Shown one piece after another: positions 27,502 to 38,263 of a stretch of DNA of 64,000 nucleotides (position 1 is the stretch's first letter; every line of letters starts with the position of its first letter). This DNA is from an uncultured Pseudomonadota bacterium. GTDB lineage: Bacteria; Pseudomonadota; Gammaproteobacteria; Steroidobacterales; Steroidobacteraceae. The notes under the pieces are model-generated. The model did no database searches. It saw only the letters and a program-made list of their open reading frames with translations, and had not been told where the DNA came from. Made by a program: the position numbers and the translations under genes. The stretch is from assembly GCA_903832085.1 (NCBI GenBank), contig CAIKZZ010000046.1, positions 26,108 to 90,107 of the forward strand. Reading direction: 5' to 3'.

Positions 27502-28967
27502 CCGTCGAAATCCTCGTTAACGTTACACCGCGCGAAAGTCGCGCCGCATTCATCGAAAATGGGGTGCTGCAAGAAACCTATATCGAGCGGACAAATCGCC
27601 TAGGAATCACCAGCAACATCTATAAGGCGCGCGTCTCGCGCGTGTTGCCGGGTATGCAGGCAGCATTCATGGAGATCGGACTCGAGCGCACGGCATTTTT
27701 ACATGTGTCAGATATTGCGCGTCGTGATGATGTAAGCCCCGAACTCGCAGCTCCGAAGGCCGTTGATATTCGTAGTGTGATCACCGAGGGCGATGAGTTA
27801 TTGGTGCAGGTACTTAAGGATCCACTTGGGACGAAAGGCGCACGTTTAACGACTTTCATTACACTGCCATCGCGCTTTTTAGTGTACATGCCGCATGGCG
27901 CGGGCGTCGGGGTATCGGCTCGTATCGAGGATGAGGCAGAGCGGGCACGCTTGCGCACGCTAGTCGAATCGTTTATCCCCGCTGATTACCGTGGTGGCTA
28001 CATTGTGCGGACTGTGGCCGAGGGGGTCGGTGCGGACGCGTTGCGCGCCGATATGGTGTTTTTGGAGCGTCTGTGGAGTGTGGTGGGGGCAAATGGCTTT
28101 CGGGCGCCCGCCGGCACCTTAGTCCATGAGGACCTGCCGTTGCCGCTGCGCGTGCTGCGTGATTTGCTCGGCCAGCATGTCGATCGGGTGCTCGTGGATG
28201 CAATTACGGCACGCGAGCGGATGGTGAACTTTGCGCGCACCTTTATGCCGGACAGTGAGGCGAAGATCGAGTTGTACGCGGGTAACAGACCGATTTTTGA
28301 TTTGTATGCGGTTGAGGATGAGATAAAGAAAGCGCTTGATCGAAAAGTGCCCTTGAAGTCAGGCGGCTATTTAGTCATCGACCAGACAGAATCCATGACG
28401 ACGGTGGACGTGAACACCGGAGCATTTGTTGGCCACCGCAATTTAGAAGACACGATTTTCCGCACTAATTTGGAGGCGGCTGTTGCTATTGCGCGTCAGT
28501 TACGTTTGCGCAATCTCGGTGGGATTATCATTATTGATTTTATTGATATGGAAGCTGATGATCATCGACAGCAGGTGCTGCAGGCGCTCAGCAAGTCGTT
28601 GGCGGCTGATCATGCGCGTACCAGTATCTCCTCCGTGTCGCCGCTTGGGCTTGTCGAGATGACTCGCAAGCGTACACGCGAGAGTCTTGAACATCTTCTG
28701 TGTCGTCCTTGCCCGGTCTGCGAGGGACGGCGCTATGTGAAAACTGCAGAGACTGTGGTCTATGAAATATTTAGAGAACTGGTACGTCAAGCAAGTCAGT
28801 TTGAGGTGCAAGGCTTGATGGTGCTTGCACACCAAGATGTGATTGAGTTGCTGCTGGATGAGGAATCTGCCGCTCTCGGTGAGCTAGAGGTGGTCGTAGG
28901 TAAGCCGATACGTCTGCAAACTGAATCGTTATATGCGCACGATCAGTATGACGTGGTCTTGGTGTAG
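27498..28967 (+). CDS. rng: Ribonuclease G
   Basis: Endoribonuclease for 16S rRNA 5'-end maturation and mRNA decay. 489 residues, the length of RNase G, without the long RNase E C-terminal scaffold. Visible parts: N-terminal EILVNVTPRESRAAFIENG, S1 domain (NIYKARVSRVLPGMQAAFMEIGLERTAFLHVSD, about residues 36-68), DNase I-like catalytic segment GGIIIIDFIDMEADDHRQQV with its acidic residues, and the zinc-link CRPCPVCEGRRYVK. ATGA overlap with maf. Confidence 0.97.
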   Translation: MTVEILVNVTPRESRAAFIENGVLQETYIERTNRLGITSNIYKARVSRVLPGMQAAFMEIGLERTAFLHVSDIARRDDVSPELAAPKAVDIRSVITEGDELLVQVLKDPLGTKGARLTTFITLPSRFLVYMPHGAGVGVSARIEDEAERARLRTLVESFIPADYRGGYIVRTVAEGVGADALRADMVFLERLWSVVGANGFRAPAGTLVHEDLPLPLRVLRDLLGQHVDRVLVDAITARERMVNFARTFMPDSEAKIELYAGNRPIFDLYAVEDEIKKALDRKVPLKSGGYLVIDQTESMTTVDVNTGAFVGHRNLEDTIFRTNLEAAVAIARQLRLRNLGGIIIIDFIDMEADDHRQQVLQALSKSLAADHARTSISSVSPLGLVEMTRKRTRESLEHLLCRPCPVCEGRRYVKTAETVVYEIFRELVRQASQFEVQGLMVLAHQDVIELLLDEESAALGELEVVVGKPIRLQTESLYAHDQYDVVLV

Positions 28968-28976
28968 GCGCGGCAT

Positions 28977-31900
28977 ATGACACGAATGCGAGTCATTCTG
29001 AAGTGGCTGATCTATGTGCTGGCAGGCATCGGTGTGTTATTCGCGGCCGCTGTGATTGTCATGCGGGTGTGGCTTGAGCGGTCGCCTGAAATCGCGCCAC
29101 AAGTTGTGGTGCGTGTCGAGAGCCTGACTGGGCTGCAATTTGGATTTTCAAGTCTTGATGCACGACTCGGTTGGGATGGCCCTGAGTTGGTGTTTCGTAA
29201 TGCGCGCATTACCGTCCCTGGGCAGCACGATGCAGTCGTCACGGCGCTCGCCGGCCGTGTCGGCTTTGATTGGTGGAGAGCGTTACGTACAGGCCGGCTT
29301 GGTGCAGGTCGATTGGTGCTGCAGGGCGCGAAGTTGTATGTATATCGCACCGAGGCTGGTGTTGAACTACGTGGCCAGGGTGATATCGCCAATAGCGCAA
29401 ACGGTGCCCATCTGTCGGTGAATGATCTGCCCGTTGGCCGACTGCGGATCGAGGACGCTAGTATTACCTTGCAGGATTTGCGCCGCCAATCAGAGCCTTG
29501 GCATATTGATCGCGTTAGTCTCGACATTGATCGAGACCCTGCGGCACTCGACCTTGAGGGTAGTGTGCGTTTACCTGATGCGTTGGGGACCCACCTCGAT
29601 ATCAGCGCACATTTGTCTGGTGATCTTGCGAGTGAGACGCAGTTGGAATGGAGTACCCATATCCGACTTGCGGGCGGCTCGTTCGCGGGATTCACGACCC
29701 TCATGCCAGTGTGGTCTGGCTTGCCGACTTCTGGGATGGCTGATCTTGATTTTACCGCCCGTGGGCGTGGTGGTGCATTAGACGCGATTACTGGGCGTTT
29801 TATGCTGAAAGACGTGTTGCTTGGTGAGTTGGCGCCAGCGGGGGAACAGCGCTTAAGTCAGTTGGCCGGCCAAATTAGTTTGGCTCACCTAGCGGCACGC
29901 TGGGATCTGGTAGCGAAGGGGATCACGATAGACCCCGGACACGATGCGTGGCGTGCGGGTGATCTGCACGTAACCGTCGATCAAACAGTCGATGGCATTC
30001 GCTACATTGCGCTGCGTTCGCCTGAGTTGCCATTAGATCGTTTGGTAAGTCTCGCCGCTTTAATGCCTGCAGGGGGTGCGCGTGATGCGCTGCTTGCACT
30101 CGCGCCGCGTGGCAAATTAAGTGCTGTGGATTTATCGTTTGCGCACGGCGTCAGTCCAGGCCAATGGACAGTGAATGGGCTTGCGCGTTTTCAGGGTCTG
30201 GGTATGAATGCGTGGGGTAAGTTGCCTGGTTTCACCGGTATCAATGGCGTATTGACCGGCCAAGGTGATCACGGGCACCTACAAGTAGGCTCTAAAGGAT
30301 TCATGCTCGATCTGCAGGAGTATCTGCCCGCGCCCGTCTACTCATCCGAGTTGGCTATGTCGCTTGATTGGTCATCAGCCACGGACGGTTGGCGATTGGC
30401 TGTTGATAGTGTGCATAGTTTTTCTGCTGATGGCTCTGGCGATGGAAAAGCGCAGTTATGGTTACCGGCTGATAATCAATCCCCGCAGCTAGATCTCGAT
30501 ATTAGGCTCAATGACATTGATGCACGGCATGCCGCGCGGTATCTGCCTGAACGAAAATATCCAAGCAAGGTGTCGAGCTGGCTTGATGCGGCTCTGCTTG
30601 CCGGAAAAGTGACCAATGCACAATTGCGGTATCGTGGCCCAGTACGCAACTTCCCATTTCGTGATGGCTCTGGCGTGTTTGAGGTGCGGGTGCCTTTCAG
30701 TGGACTCACCATGCACTACCGTGACGGCTTTGCCAACATCGAAGAGTTGGATGGCGTCGCTGAATTCCGTAATGAGGGTTTCTCATCCACCGTGAGTCAT
30801 GCGCGTGTGCTCGGCCTTGAGATTGGCGATGGCAGCGCGGCGATGGTAGATTTTGAGACTGGTAATTTCATTGCCACGGCTAGCGCGCATGGGAATTTAA
30901 AAGATGCGCTTGCCTTTCTCCAGTCATCGCCTATTGGGCCAACCTTGGGAGATTATTTTCAGCATCTCACGGGGCGTGGTGCCCTAGTAGCAAAAGTTAA
31001 ACTTGAGTTTCCATTCACACACTTTGCTGACCGCCACATTGAAGTCAGCGGACATCTGGCGCAGGCAAACGTGACGGCGCCGGGTGTCACAGACGAGATA
31101 AAAAATCTCACGGGTTCGTTTGTATTGCGTGACCGAGAATTGCGTGTTTCTGATGCGACAGCAAATTGGATGGGTGGGGTCACACGCTTAAAAGCGACCA
31201 CTGTGCGTGGGCCGACACCACATACTGGTGAGCGTGTCTTGGTCGTGTCCGCAGATGGCACAGCACTTGCCGACAAGGTGCAAAAACAGCTTGGGATCAG
31301 CCGTGGCCAGTGGTTCTCAGGGCAGCTGCCGTGGCACGGTGAGATGCGTATGCCATGGTTTGAGTGGCAGCCACGACCCGTTGTGGAGGCTGGCGCGTTG
31401 CCAGGGTCGTTACCACAAGCACAGGATATTAAGCTGCGCGCCCTGCCGATCAGCGTGCATTGGGAATCGGCTCTGGGTGGTTTTGGTATTGCATTGCCGG
31501 GTCCGATTGCTAAAACGAGTGATGTGACGCGTATCGCTAGACTCGATGCGCTGATTGATCCGGCGGTACCGGTGGATGCGCCACCCTTGCCACGGAAAGT
31601 GCCTGCGCTGGAGCAGGGACTGACTAACAAACCCAAGCCGAGTGTTGTGACTGTGCGTGCGCAGCTTGGTCAAGATAACGCGGTGTTTGAGTGGGTCGAC
31701 AACGAGGCTTACCAGCTTAAACGCGGCACAGTGCGTTTCGGTGGCGGTGCGGCTGCCTTGAAAGATGTGCCTGGAGTGTGGCTTGAAGGCCGTCTGCCGG
31801 ACTTTGATTTATCGGCATGGCTGAGTGTGCGTTTGACCGACAAGCCTGGCAGCCCAATGAGCGACTATCTGCGGGGCGCCAATGTGCTGGTCGATCGTTT

Positions 31901-33002
31901 TAACGTGCTTGGGTTTGGTTTTAACCAAGTGGCCCTCGCGCTGGAGGCGCGCGCGGGTGCCTGGCGGGCAACTGTGAGTGGGCCCACTGCGCAAGGCACG
32001 GTAGTGATTCCGTGGAACAGTCAGGGCCTAGATCCACTGTCGATCACATTGGACCATCTTGCAATTGATGAGCATGCGCTTAAAGAAGATGCTTTGAATG
32101 ATTCAGAGGCAGATTCTGTAACTGATCCTGCCATGTTGCCAGCCATGACCCTGCAGGTGCGTGACCTGCAAATGCGTGCCAAACGTTTTGGCGCATTAGA
32201 AGCTGTGCTGCGTCATGATCCGCACGGGTTAATACTTGAGCATGCTGCGCTCACCGGGGCGTCTTACCGTGCGCTAGTGCATGGTAGTTGGATGCAGTCG
32301 CTGACTGGGCAGAAGAGCAAGTTGGCGTTCACATTAGATAGCACCAATCTGAAGGATACGCTCGGTGCCTGGGGCTTTGATGCCACTTTATCTGGCAAGT
32401 CTGGTCACGCGAGTGGTGATTTTAGTTGGTCCGGCGGACCGCAAGGTGACTTGCTCGCAAAAGCCACGGGTAACGTCAACATTCGCATTGATACAGGTGA
32501 GTTAATGACGGTGGCGCCTGGCGCAGGTCGAGTACTGGGCTTGCTGTCGATCGCAGCGCTGCCGCGTCGTCTGACGCTCGATTTCAAAGACCTGACTGAC
32601 AAAGGGTTTGCATTCGATTACATCAAAGGCGATTTTGAGTTTCGTGATGCCAATGCCTATACAACGAATCTCGTACTGAAAGGTCCAGCTGCTGAAATTG
32701 GTGTAGTGGGTCGTACAGGTCTTAAAGCCCATGATTACGATCAAACTGCGAAGGTGACTGGGAATCTCGGTGGGTCGATTGCGGCTGCAGGCGCGCTGGC
32801 TGGTGGTCCTGCGGTGGGAGCCGCGTTATTGCTGTTCTCTACCGTGTTTAAGGAGCCCCTATCGGGTATCGCGCGCGGCTATTATCGGATTACCGGTAGT
32901 TGGGATCAGCCAAAAGTTGAGCGGATTGGTGCGAGTGCCGCACGTGATGCCGAAGGCGCGCTCGAGAATGTGGATGCGGTTCCGGCAGGCACACTGCGCT
33001 GA
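28977..33002 (+). CDS. yhdP: AsmA-like giant membrane-anchored protein YhdP
   Basis: One of the TamB/YhdP/YdbH group that bridges the envelope and moves phospholipids to the outer membrane. One N-terminal transmembrane helix (LIYVLAGIGVLFAAAVIVMRVWL, about residues 12-34) is followed by more than 1200 residues of repetitive beta-rich sequence, the expected hydrophobic groove, and a C-terminal DUF3971/AsmA-like part (SIAALPRRLTLDFKDLTDKGFAFDYIKGDFEF; GNLGGSIAAAGALAGGPAVGAALLLFSTVF). Length 1341, near the E. coli protein (1266). Ten bases after rng. Confidence 0.93.
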   Translation: MTRMRVILKWLIYVLAGIGVLFAAAVIVMRVWLERSPEIAPQVVVRVESLTGLQFGFSSLDARLGWDGPELVFRNARITVPGQHDAVVTALAGRVGFDWWRALRTGRLGAGRLVLQGAKLYVYRTEAGVELRGQGDIANSANGAHLSVNDLPVGRLRIEDASITLQDLRRQSEPWHIDRVSLDIDRDPAALDLEGSVRLPDALGTHLDISAHLSGDLASETQLEWSTHIRLAGGSFAGFTTLMPVWSGLPTSGMADLDFTARGRGGALDAITGRFMLKDVLLGELAPAGEQRLSQLAGQISLAHLAARWDLVAKGITIDPGHDAWRAGDLHVTVDQTVDGIRYIALRSPELPLDRLVSLAALMPAGGARDALLALAPRGKLSAVDLSFAHGVSPGQWTVNGLARFQGLGMNAWGKLPGFTGINGVLTGQGDHGHLQVGSKGFMLDLQEYLPAPVYSSELAMSLDWSSATDGWRLAVDSVHSFSADGSGDGKAQLWLPADNQSPQLDLDIRLNDIDARHAARYLPERKYPSKVSSWLDAALLAGKVTNAQLRYRGPVRNFPFRDGSGVFEVRVPFSGLTMHYRDGFANIEELDGVAEFRNEGFSSTVSHARVLGLEIGDGSAAMVDFETGNFIATASAHGNLKDALAFLQSSPIGPTLGDYFQHLTGRGALVAKVKLEFPFTHFADRHIEVSGHLAQANVTAPGVTDEIKNLTGSFVLRDRELRVSDATANWMGGVTRLKATTVRGPTPHTGERVLVVSADGTALADKVQKQLGISRGQWFSGQLPWHGEMRMPWFEWQPRPVVEAGALPGSLPQAQDIKLRALPISVHWESALGGFGIALPGPIAKTSDVTRIARLDALIDPAVPVDAPPLPRKVPALEQGLTNKPKPSVVTVRAQLGQDNAVFEWVDNEAYQLKRGTVRFGGGAAALKDVPGVWLEGRLPDFDLSAWLSVRLTDKPGSPMSDYLRGANVLVDRFNVLGFGFNQVALALEARAGAWRATVSGPTAQGTVVIPWNSQGLDPLSITLDHLAIDEHALKEDALNDSEADSVTDPAMLPAMTLQVRDLQMRAKRFGALEAVLRHDPHGLILEHAALTGASYRALVHGSWMQSLTGQKSKLAFTLDSTNLKDTLGAWGFDATLSGKSGHASGDFSWSGGPQGDLLAKATGNVNIRIDTGELMTVAPGAGRVLGLLSIAALPRRLTLDFKDLTDKGFAFDYIKGDFEFRDANAYTTNLVLKGPAAEIGVVGRTGLKAHDYDQTAKVTGNLGGSIAAAGALAGGPAVGAALLLFSTVFKEPLSGIARGYYRITGSWDQPKVERIGASAARDAEGALENVDAVPAGTLR

Positions 33003-33012
33003 GGGTGAGGTC

Positions 33013-33828
33013 ATGACTACGGTTGCTGCGATACAAATGACGTCGGGTCCGGACGTGGCTGCGAACCTTCAAGTGGCGCAACGCTTGCTGGCTGATGCGC
33101 GGGCGCGTGGCGCGACGCTTGCGTTGCTACCAGAGAACTTTAATTTTATTGGCCAGCGCGATGCTGATAAAAAAGCTATCGCTGAGCGACATGGCCACGG
33201 ACTGACCCAAGACACAATGGCCGCTACCGCTCAGAAGCTCGGAATTTGGATTATTGCGGGCACCCAGCCGCTGAAAAGTGACAATGACGATACGCGTGTC
33301 ACCAACAGCACGCTGGTTTATGGCAGTGATGGGTCGTGCGTGGCGCGCTACGATAAGATTCACCTATTCGACGTCAATGTCCCCAATAAGCCAGGTGAGA
33401 GTTACCATGAGAGTGCGCAGGTGGCGCCTGGGCGTGATGTTGTGGTTGTGGACACACCTGCCGGTCGTGTTGGTCTTAGTGTGTGCTACGACATGCGGTT
33501 TCCGGAGTTGTATCGCCGCTTAAGTGCGCTGGGGGCCGACATTTTAGTCATGCCAGCCGCATTTACCGTACCCACTGGGCGCGCTCATTGGGAAGTTTTG
33601 TTGCGCGCGCGTGCGATTGAGAATCTTAGTTACGTGTTAGCTGCCGCGCAGTCTGGAGTGCATCCCAACGATCGGGAGACGTTTGGTGATACGCTCATCA
33701 TTGATTATTGGGGGCGGGTGCTTGGCCGCCTGCCGCGCGGCACCGGTGTGGTGACTGCAGATATCGATTTGCAAGCGATGGTGGCGACGCGGGCGGGTTT
33801 TCCGTCACTGCAGCACCGTGTGCTATAG
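33013..33828 (+). CDS. Carbon-nitrogen hydrolase, Nit1-type (deaminated glutathione amidase)
   Basis: Nitrilase-superfamily amidase. The catalytic triad is E41 (LLPENFNF), K115 (YDKIHLFDV) and C158 ([13 protein letters not shown]). The sequence pattern around [22 protein letters not shown] is that of Nit1/YbeM enzymes, which repair deaminated glutathione made by transaminase side reactions. 271 residues from the ATG preceded by GGGTGAGG; open sequence upstream of it is only overlap with yhdP. Part of the conserved yhdP-nit-tldD order. Confidence 0.92.
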   Translation: MTTVAAIQMTSGPDVAANLQVAQRLLADARARGATLALLPENFNFIGQRDADKKAIAERHGHGLTQDTMAATAQKLGIWIIAGTQPLKSDNDDTRVTNSTLVYGSDGSCVARYDKIHLFDVNVPNKPGESYHESAQVAPGRDVVVVDTPAGRVGLSVCYDMRFPELYRRLSALGADILVMPAAFTVPTGRAHWEVLLRARAIENLSYVLAAAQSGVHPNDRETFGDTLIIDYWGRVLGRLPRGTGVVTADIDLQAMVATRAGFPSLQHRVL

Positions 33829-33845
33829 ACCTTAAAGGATTGTGG

Positions 33846-35321
33846 ATGGCTGCTGTAATAAAAGAACCCAGTGCACTTGATCTAGCCACGAGTCGGATTC
33901 TGGCGACATCGGGCCTGGATATCGGCGTACTTGATCGGGTGCTCGGTACGATTAAGAGTCATGCGATTGACGAGGGAGAGCTCTATTTTCAGTTGTCGCA
34001 TGAAGAGTCATGGGCGCTGGAAGACGGTATCGTTAAAGAAGGCGCCTACAGTATTGATCAGGGCGTGGGCGTGCGAGCGATTGCAGGTGAGCGCACCGGG
34101 TTTGCTTATTCGGACGCGATTGATGCCGATGCGCTGCATGAAGTGGCGCGTGCTGCACGTGCTATTGCGCGTCATGGTGGCAACGGCGTATCGACGCCCG
34201 GCCACGTGCTTGGTGGGCAGAAGATTGTCACTGGACGCGCCCTGTATGGTGTGGCTGACCCCATCAGCGCGATGGCTGATGCCGATAAAGTTGCATTTTT
34301 GCTTGAGCTTGACCGGCTAACGCGACGGCTTGATCCACGCGTACACCAGGTCATGGCGAGTTTAGCTGCAGTTCACGAAATCATACTGATCGCAAACTCC
34401 AACGGTACGCTGGCTGCCGACGTGCGCCCCTTGGTTCGGGTGAATGTCAGCGTCATCCTTGAACAAGACGGTCGCCGTGAGCAAGGTTATGCTGGGATGG
34501 GTGGTCGCTATACCATTCTTGAGTTACTTAATAATCCGCGAGTACAGGATCTGCCGCGCCAGGCGATACATGCTGCCAGTGTCAATCTTGATGCAGTGCC
34601 TGCGCCCGCGGGCACCCTGACTGTGGTGCTCGCTGGCGGTTGGCCTGGGGTCATGCTCCACGAGGCTGTGGGTCACCCGCTTGAGGGAGATTTTAATCGC
34701 AAGGGAACTTCTGCGTTTGCGGGGCGGCTAGGCGAAGTGGTGGCGAGTCCCCTGTGCACGGTTGTTGATGATGGCACCTTGGATCGTCGTCGAGGTTCGC
34801 TCAACATGGACGATGAGGGCACGCCCACCGAGTGCACAACCTTGATAGAAGGCGGTGTACTTAAAGGCTACATGCAGGACCGACTCAATGCGCGCTTGAT
34901 GGGTATGAAGCCGACGGGGAACGGTCGACGCGAGTCCTTTGCTCACATGACGTTGCCGCGCATGACGAACACCTACATGCTGGCAGGTCCGCACGATCCC
35001 GAAGAGATTATTCGTTCGGTGCAGCATGGGCTTTATGCGGTGAATTTTGCTGGTGGGCAAGTGGACCCGACCAGTGGGAAATTTGTGTTTTCGACGAGTG
35101 AGGCTTATTTAATTGAAAATGGTCGTGTCACGCGGCCTGTCCGCGGGGCTTCATTAATTGGCTCAGGACCCGAGGTGTTGCAGCGCGTCACGATGGTGGG
35201 TTCGGATCTGAAGCTTGATGCGGGCATTGGTAACTGCGGTAAAGATGGTCAGACGATACCGGTGGGAGTTGGTTTACCCACATTGAAAGTGGAGGGACTG
35301 ACCGTTGGTGGCACCGGCTGA
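33846..35321 (+). CDS. tldD: Metalloprotease TldD
   Basis: Catalytic subunit of the TldD/TldE (PmbA) protease, which degrades unfolded peptides and in some species matures microcin B17 and removes the CcdA antitoxin. The zinc motif HEAVGH is at residues 272-277; other conserved blocks are [61 protein letters not shown] and the end [15 protein letters not shown]. 491 residues. Start ATG chosen after AAAGGATTGTGG; upstream in-frame sequence overlaps nit1. Its partner pmbA lies 3.5 kb away. Confidence 0.97.
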   Translation: MAAVIKEPSALDLATSRILATSGLDIGVLDRVLGTIKSHAIDEGELYFQLSHEESWALEDGIVKEGAYSIDQGVGVRAIAGERTGFAYSDAIDADALHEVARAARAIARHGGNGVSTPGHVLGGQKIVTGRALYGVADPISAMADADKVAFLLELDRLTRRLDPRVHQVMASLAAVHEIILIANSNGTLAADVRPLVRVNVSVILEQDGRREQGYAGMGGRYTILELLNNPRVQDLPRQAIHAASVNLDAVPAPAGTLTVVLAGGWPGVMLHEAVGHPLEGDFNRKGTSAFAGRLGEVVASPLCTVVDDGTLDRRRGSLNMDDEGTPTECTTLIEGGVLKGYMQDRLNARLMGMKPTGNGRRESFAHMTLPRMTNTYMLAGPHDPEEIIRSVQHGLYAVNFAGGQVDPTSGKFVFSTSEAYLIENGRVTRPVRGASLIGSGPEVLQRVTMVGSDLKLDAGIGNCGKDGQTIPVGVGLPTLKVEGLTVGGTG

Positions 35322-35341
35322 TCAGCAGCTAGCCGTTGGAG

Positions 35342-36601
35342 TCAGGCCTCGGGTTGATTTGTGTCTTCAGTTTCGGCAGCCGGCGTTGAGTCAGCGCTAA
35401 TCGTTTGTGGGGTGTCTGCAGACAGTGTGTGGGTGCTGGTGTGATCGGTGCCTTCTAAATAAGTCAGCGTATAGCGCCCGATATTGATGGCCATGTCGTG
35501 GCTAAGAACCTGTCTGCGGATCTTACGGCCTTTATAGTAAAGGCCATTGGTGCTGTTTAAATCCTCGATGATCACAGCATGTGGCGTCACGTTAAGTTGA
35601 CAGTGGTGGCGACTAATGTACGTTGAGTCTAAACGCAGATCATTTTGCGCGGTGCGGCCGATGAGTAGCCTGCCTGGTGATAAATCATGTGTGCTGATGG
35701 TGTTGCCGTCGTAGCCAAGCGAAATGCGACCAATGACGCCGGTTTGGCTTCCTGCTAAATTGATGCGAGCGTAATTTGAAGTGTTCGATGCATATTCCTG
35801 CCAACCTAGTTCATCGATCGCCGCTTGTACCTCTGTTACATCGACCACTGTTTTTTCAGTAGTGAAAGCGGCCATCATGGCAGTGTCGCACAGCGTGTTG
35901 ATGAGCCGAGGTACACCGCCTGTGTAGCGAAATACTCTCTTAAGCGCGGCGTCTGTAAAGATAGGCTGATCGTTGCCACCGGCAATCTTGAGCCGGTGCG
36001 TTACATAAGCGTATGTATCTGTATCCGACAGCGGTGTGAGATGAAATTTAAGACGTATGCGCTGCGATAGTTGGACGAGGTCAGGTGCATTAAGTTTGGC
36101 GTTAAGTTCTGGTTGTCCTGCAAGAATAATCCTCAAGATTTTATCTTTAGTGGTCTCAACCCCCGACAGCATGCGCACTTCTTCGAGTACTGAATTTGGC
36201 AGGTTCTGAGCCTCATCAATAATGAGTAGCACTTTGCGATTGGCGGCATATTGCTCAATCAGGAACGTATTCAGGGTATGGATCAGTTCTGCTTTGCCCA
36301 TCTTGAATGGTGAGAAACCAAACTGCGCGAGCACAGTTTGTAAAAATCCGAGCGGAGTCAGCGAGGTCTGGTTGATCTGGGCGACCAGCACATCCTTATC
36401 GAGGGAGCGCAGGAACGTCTCAATCAGTGTGGTTTTTCCGGAGCCGATTTCGCCAGTAATAGCGACAAAGCCATCAGTCAGCCAAATGGTCGACTCCATG
36501 TAGGCTTTGGCGCGTGCATGGTGAGCAGATAAAAATAGGAAATCGGGATCCGGGCTTAAGCGGAACGGGAGTTCCTTTAGTCCAAAGAGTTCACGGTACA
36601 T
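35342..36601 (-). CDS. ExeA/GspA-like AAA ATPase with C-terminal FHA domain
   Basis: Residues 1-275 are an ExeA-type AAA+ module: MYRELFGLKELPFRLSPDPDFLFLS, Walker A GEIGSGKT (50-57), Walker B VLLIIDEAQNL (124-133), and SQRIRLKFHLTPL. Residues about 300-380 form a forkhead-associated domain with GRTAQNDLRLDSTYISRHHCQL and IEDLNSTNGLYYKGRKI, holding the Arg, Ser-Arg-His and Asn residues used to bind phosphothreonine. The tail (about 385-419) is Thr/Ser/Asp/Glu-rich. GspA/ExeA relatives help secretin assembly and carry a peptidoglycan-binding domain; that and a transmembrane helix are absent here, so it should be cytosolic. Convergent with tldD; upstream of purK on its strand but reading the same way with 73 bases between. 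Confidence 0.88.
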   Translation of the reverse strand: MYRELFGLKELPFRLSPDPDFLFLSAHHARAKAYMESTIWLTDGFVAITGEIGSGKTTLIETFLRSLDKDVLVAQINQTSLTPLGFLQTVLAQFGFSPFKMGKAELIHTLNTFLIEQYAANRKVLLIIDEAQNLPNSVLEEVRMLSGVETTKDKILRIILAGQPELNAKLNAPDLVQLSQRIRLKFHLTPLSDTDTYAYVTHRLKIAGGNDQPIFTDAALKRVFRYTGGVPRLINTLCDTAMMAAFTTEKTVVDVTEVQAAIDELGWQEYASNTSNYARINLAGSQTGVIGRISLGYDGNTISTHDLSPGRLLIGRTAQNDLRLDSTYISRHHCQLNVTPHAVIIEDLNSTNGLYYKGRKIRRQVLSHDMAINIGRYTLTYLEGTDHTSTHTLSADTPQTISADSTPAAETEDTNQPEA

Positions 36602-36674
36602 GAGTCAATCCGTGGTGCACGATAATCCCTACTTAATACCGATTGGCGCGATTTCAACAGACGTCATTGGTTAC

Positions 36675-37757
36675 TTAGCGCAGCTTAAGAGCGCGCCCAA
36701 GGGCAAGATCACGGCTGCGCGCGCTCGATGTTACGAGCGTTAAGTGACCGAGTTTGCGTCCAGGTCGTGCTTCAGTCTTGCCGTAGTCGTGCAGGTGGAG
36801 ACCCCGCACAGCCAGCACAGTTTTTTTCTTAGGCAGTCGCCCGATCAAATTCACCATGCCGGCATGTCCGGTCGCGCTGGTGTCGCCGAGTGGTAGCCCG
36901 CAGATGGCGCGCAGATGATTTTCAAACTGGCTCGTCCTCGCGCCCTCGATCGTCCAGTGGCCCGAGTTGTGTACGCGAGGTGCCATCTCATTGGCGATCA
37001 GTCGACCGTTCGCGACAAAAAACTCAATGGCGAGCACGCCAACGTATTTGTATTTCTTAAAAATCGAGCGCATGTAGCGTTCAGCGCTTGCCTGCAGTGA
37101 CCCTGCCCGGCATGGCGCTCGACTCGTTGCAAGGATGCCTTGCTCATGGACGTTTTCTGTCAGTGGGTAAAACGCCGTCTCGCCGGTGCTGCCACGCACG
37201 CCGATTAAAGAGACTTCGCGGCTGAAGTTGACGAAACTTTCATAAATCAACGGTTGCCCGGCAAGGGCGGCGAACGCACGGCCCATGTCAGCAGCCCGAT
37301 GTATACGCACTTGGCCTTTGCCGTCGTAGCCAAAGCGGCGCGTTTTGAGGATACCTGGTAAGCCGAGTTTGAGCGCGGCTGCATCTAAATCAGCGCGCGT
37401 ATTAACGGCTGCAAAGCCGACGGTGGGTATGCCGAGTTGGCCGAAGGCGGTTTTTTCAAGTAGCCGGTCTTGTGCTACTTCGAGTGCTGCAGGCTGTGGG
37501 TAGACTGGTGTGCTACGCAAAATGACGCGCAGTGACTCCACAGGGACATTCTCCCAATCAAAGGTCACCACATCGGCGCGGCGCGCGAGTGCAGTCAGTT
37601 TGCGGTAATCATCAAACGCGCCAGCCGTGATTTTGGCGACCTGACCGCCGGGCGTTTCAGCTGTTTGATCGTACAGCTCGCACGCGATGCCCAGTGGGTA
37701 TCCTGCGAGTGCCAACATGCGTCCTAGTTGGCCGGCGCCCAGAATGGCAACCTTCAA
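36675..37757 (-). CDS. purK: N5-carboxyaminoimidazole ribonucleotide synthase
   Basis: ATP-grasp enzyme converting AIR and bicarbonate to N5-CAIR in purine synthesis. Start [22 protein letters not shown]-grasp segments [18 protein letters not shown] and [18 protein letters not shown], and the end block [28 protein letters not shown], all typical of PurK. 360 residues. TTG start overlaps the purE stop (TTGA), so the pair is translationally coupled. Confidence 0.96.
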   Translation of the reverse strand: MKVAILGAGQLGRMLALAGYPLGIACELYDQTAETPGGQVAKITAGAFDDYRKLTALARRADVVTFDWENVPVESLRVILRSTPVYPQPAALEVAQDRLLEKTAFGQLGIPTVGFAAVNTRADLDAAALKLGLPGILKTRRFGYDGKGQVRIHRAADMGRAFAALAGQPLIYESFVNFSREVSLIGVRGSTGETAFYPLTENVHEQGILATSRAPCRAGSLQASAERYMRSIFKKYKYVGVLAIEFFVANGRLIANEMAPRVHNSGHWTIEGARTSQFENHLRAICGLPLGDTSATGHAGMVNLIGRLPKKKTVLAVRGLHLHDYGKTEARPGRKLGHLTLVTSSARSRDLALGRALKLR

Positions 37758-38254
37758 GTGCTAGATCCCACTCGTGGGTCTGGTGATGCCAGCACTTTGG
37801 CTGTCTGCTGCTCGCGAAACGCATCCAATGACTCAGCGATCTTTGGGTACTTGTTACCGAGAATGGCAGCGGCAAGCAGACCCGCATTTTTAGCGCCCGG
37901 CACGCCGATTGCGAGTGTGGCCACCGGAATGCCTGCTGGCATCTGCACGATGGACAGCAGCGAGTCGAGGCCTTGGAGGGCTTTGGACTGGATTGGTACG
38001 CCGAGCACGGGGAGGGCTGTTTTTGACGCCGCCATACCGGGTAGGTGCGCCGCACCGCCGGCACCGGCGATGAGCACCTCAAGGCCACGGGCTTTCGCGT
38101 TCGCCGCATACTCAAATAGTAAATCTGGGGTGCGGTGCGCCGAGACCACTTTGACTTCGTGCGCGACCCCAAGGCTCGCGAGCGTTTCTGCCGCGTGCTG
38201 CATGGTCTCCCAATCGGAAGACGACCCCATAATAATGCCGACTAATGGCTTCAT
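37754..38254 (-). CDS. purE: N5-carboxyaminoimidazole ribonucleotide mutase
   Basis: Class I PurE that converts N5-CAIR to CAIR. The start [24 protein letters not shown], the active-site stretch [16 protein letters not shown] and [24 protein letters not shown] are diagnostic. 166 residues. First gene of the purEK operon. Only 9 bases separate it from darP on the same strand, so darP-purE-purK may form one transcript. Confidence 0.97.
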   Translation of the reverse strand: MKPLVGIIMGSSSDWETMQHAAETLASLGVAHEVKVVSAHRTPDLLFEYAANAKARGLEVLIAGAGGAAHLPGMAASKTALPVLGVPIQSKALQGLDSLLSIVQMPAGIPVATLAIGVPGAKNAGLLAAAILGNKYPKIAESLDAFREQQTAKVLASPDPRVGSST

Positions 38255-38263
38255 AAGTTGATT

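Noticed and set aside
29012..29704. A 230-codon minus-strand frame inside yhdP.
   Set aside because: Fully inside a well supported gene, with Arg/Ser-rich composition typical of a GC-rich antisense frame.
30959..31636. A 225-codon minus-strand frame inside yhdP.
   Set aside because: Same reason: antisense shadow with no motif, no ribosome binding site and no neighbour context.
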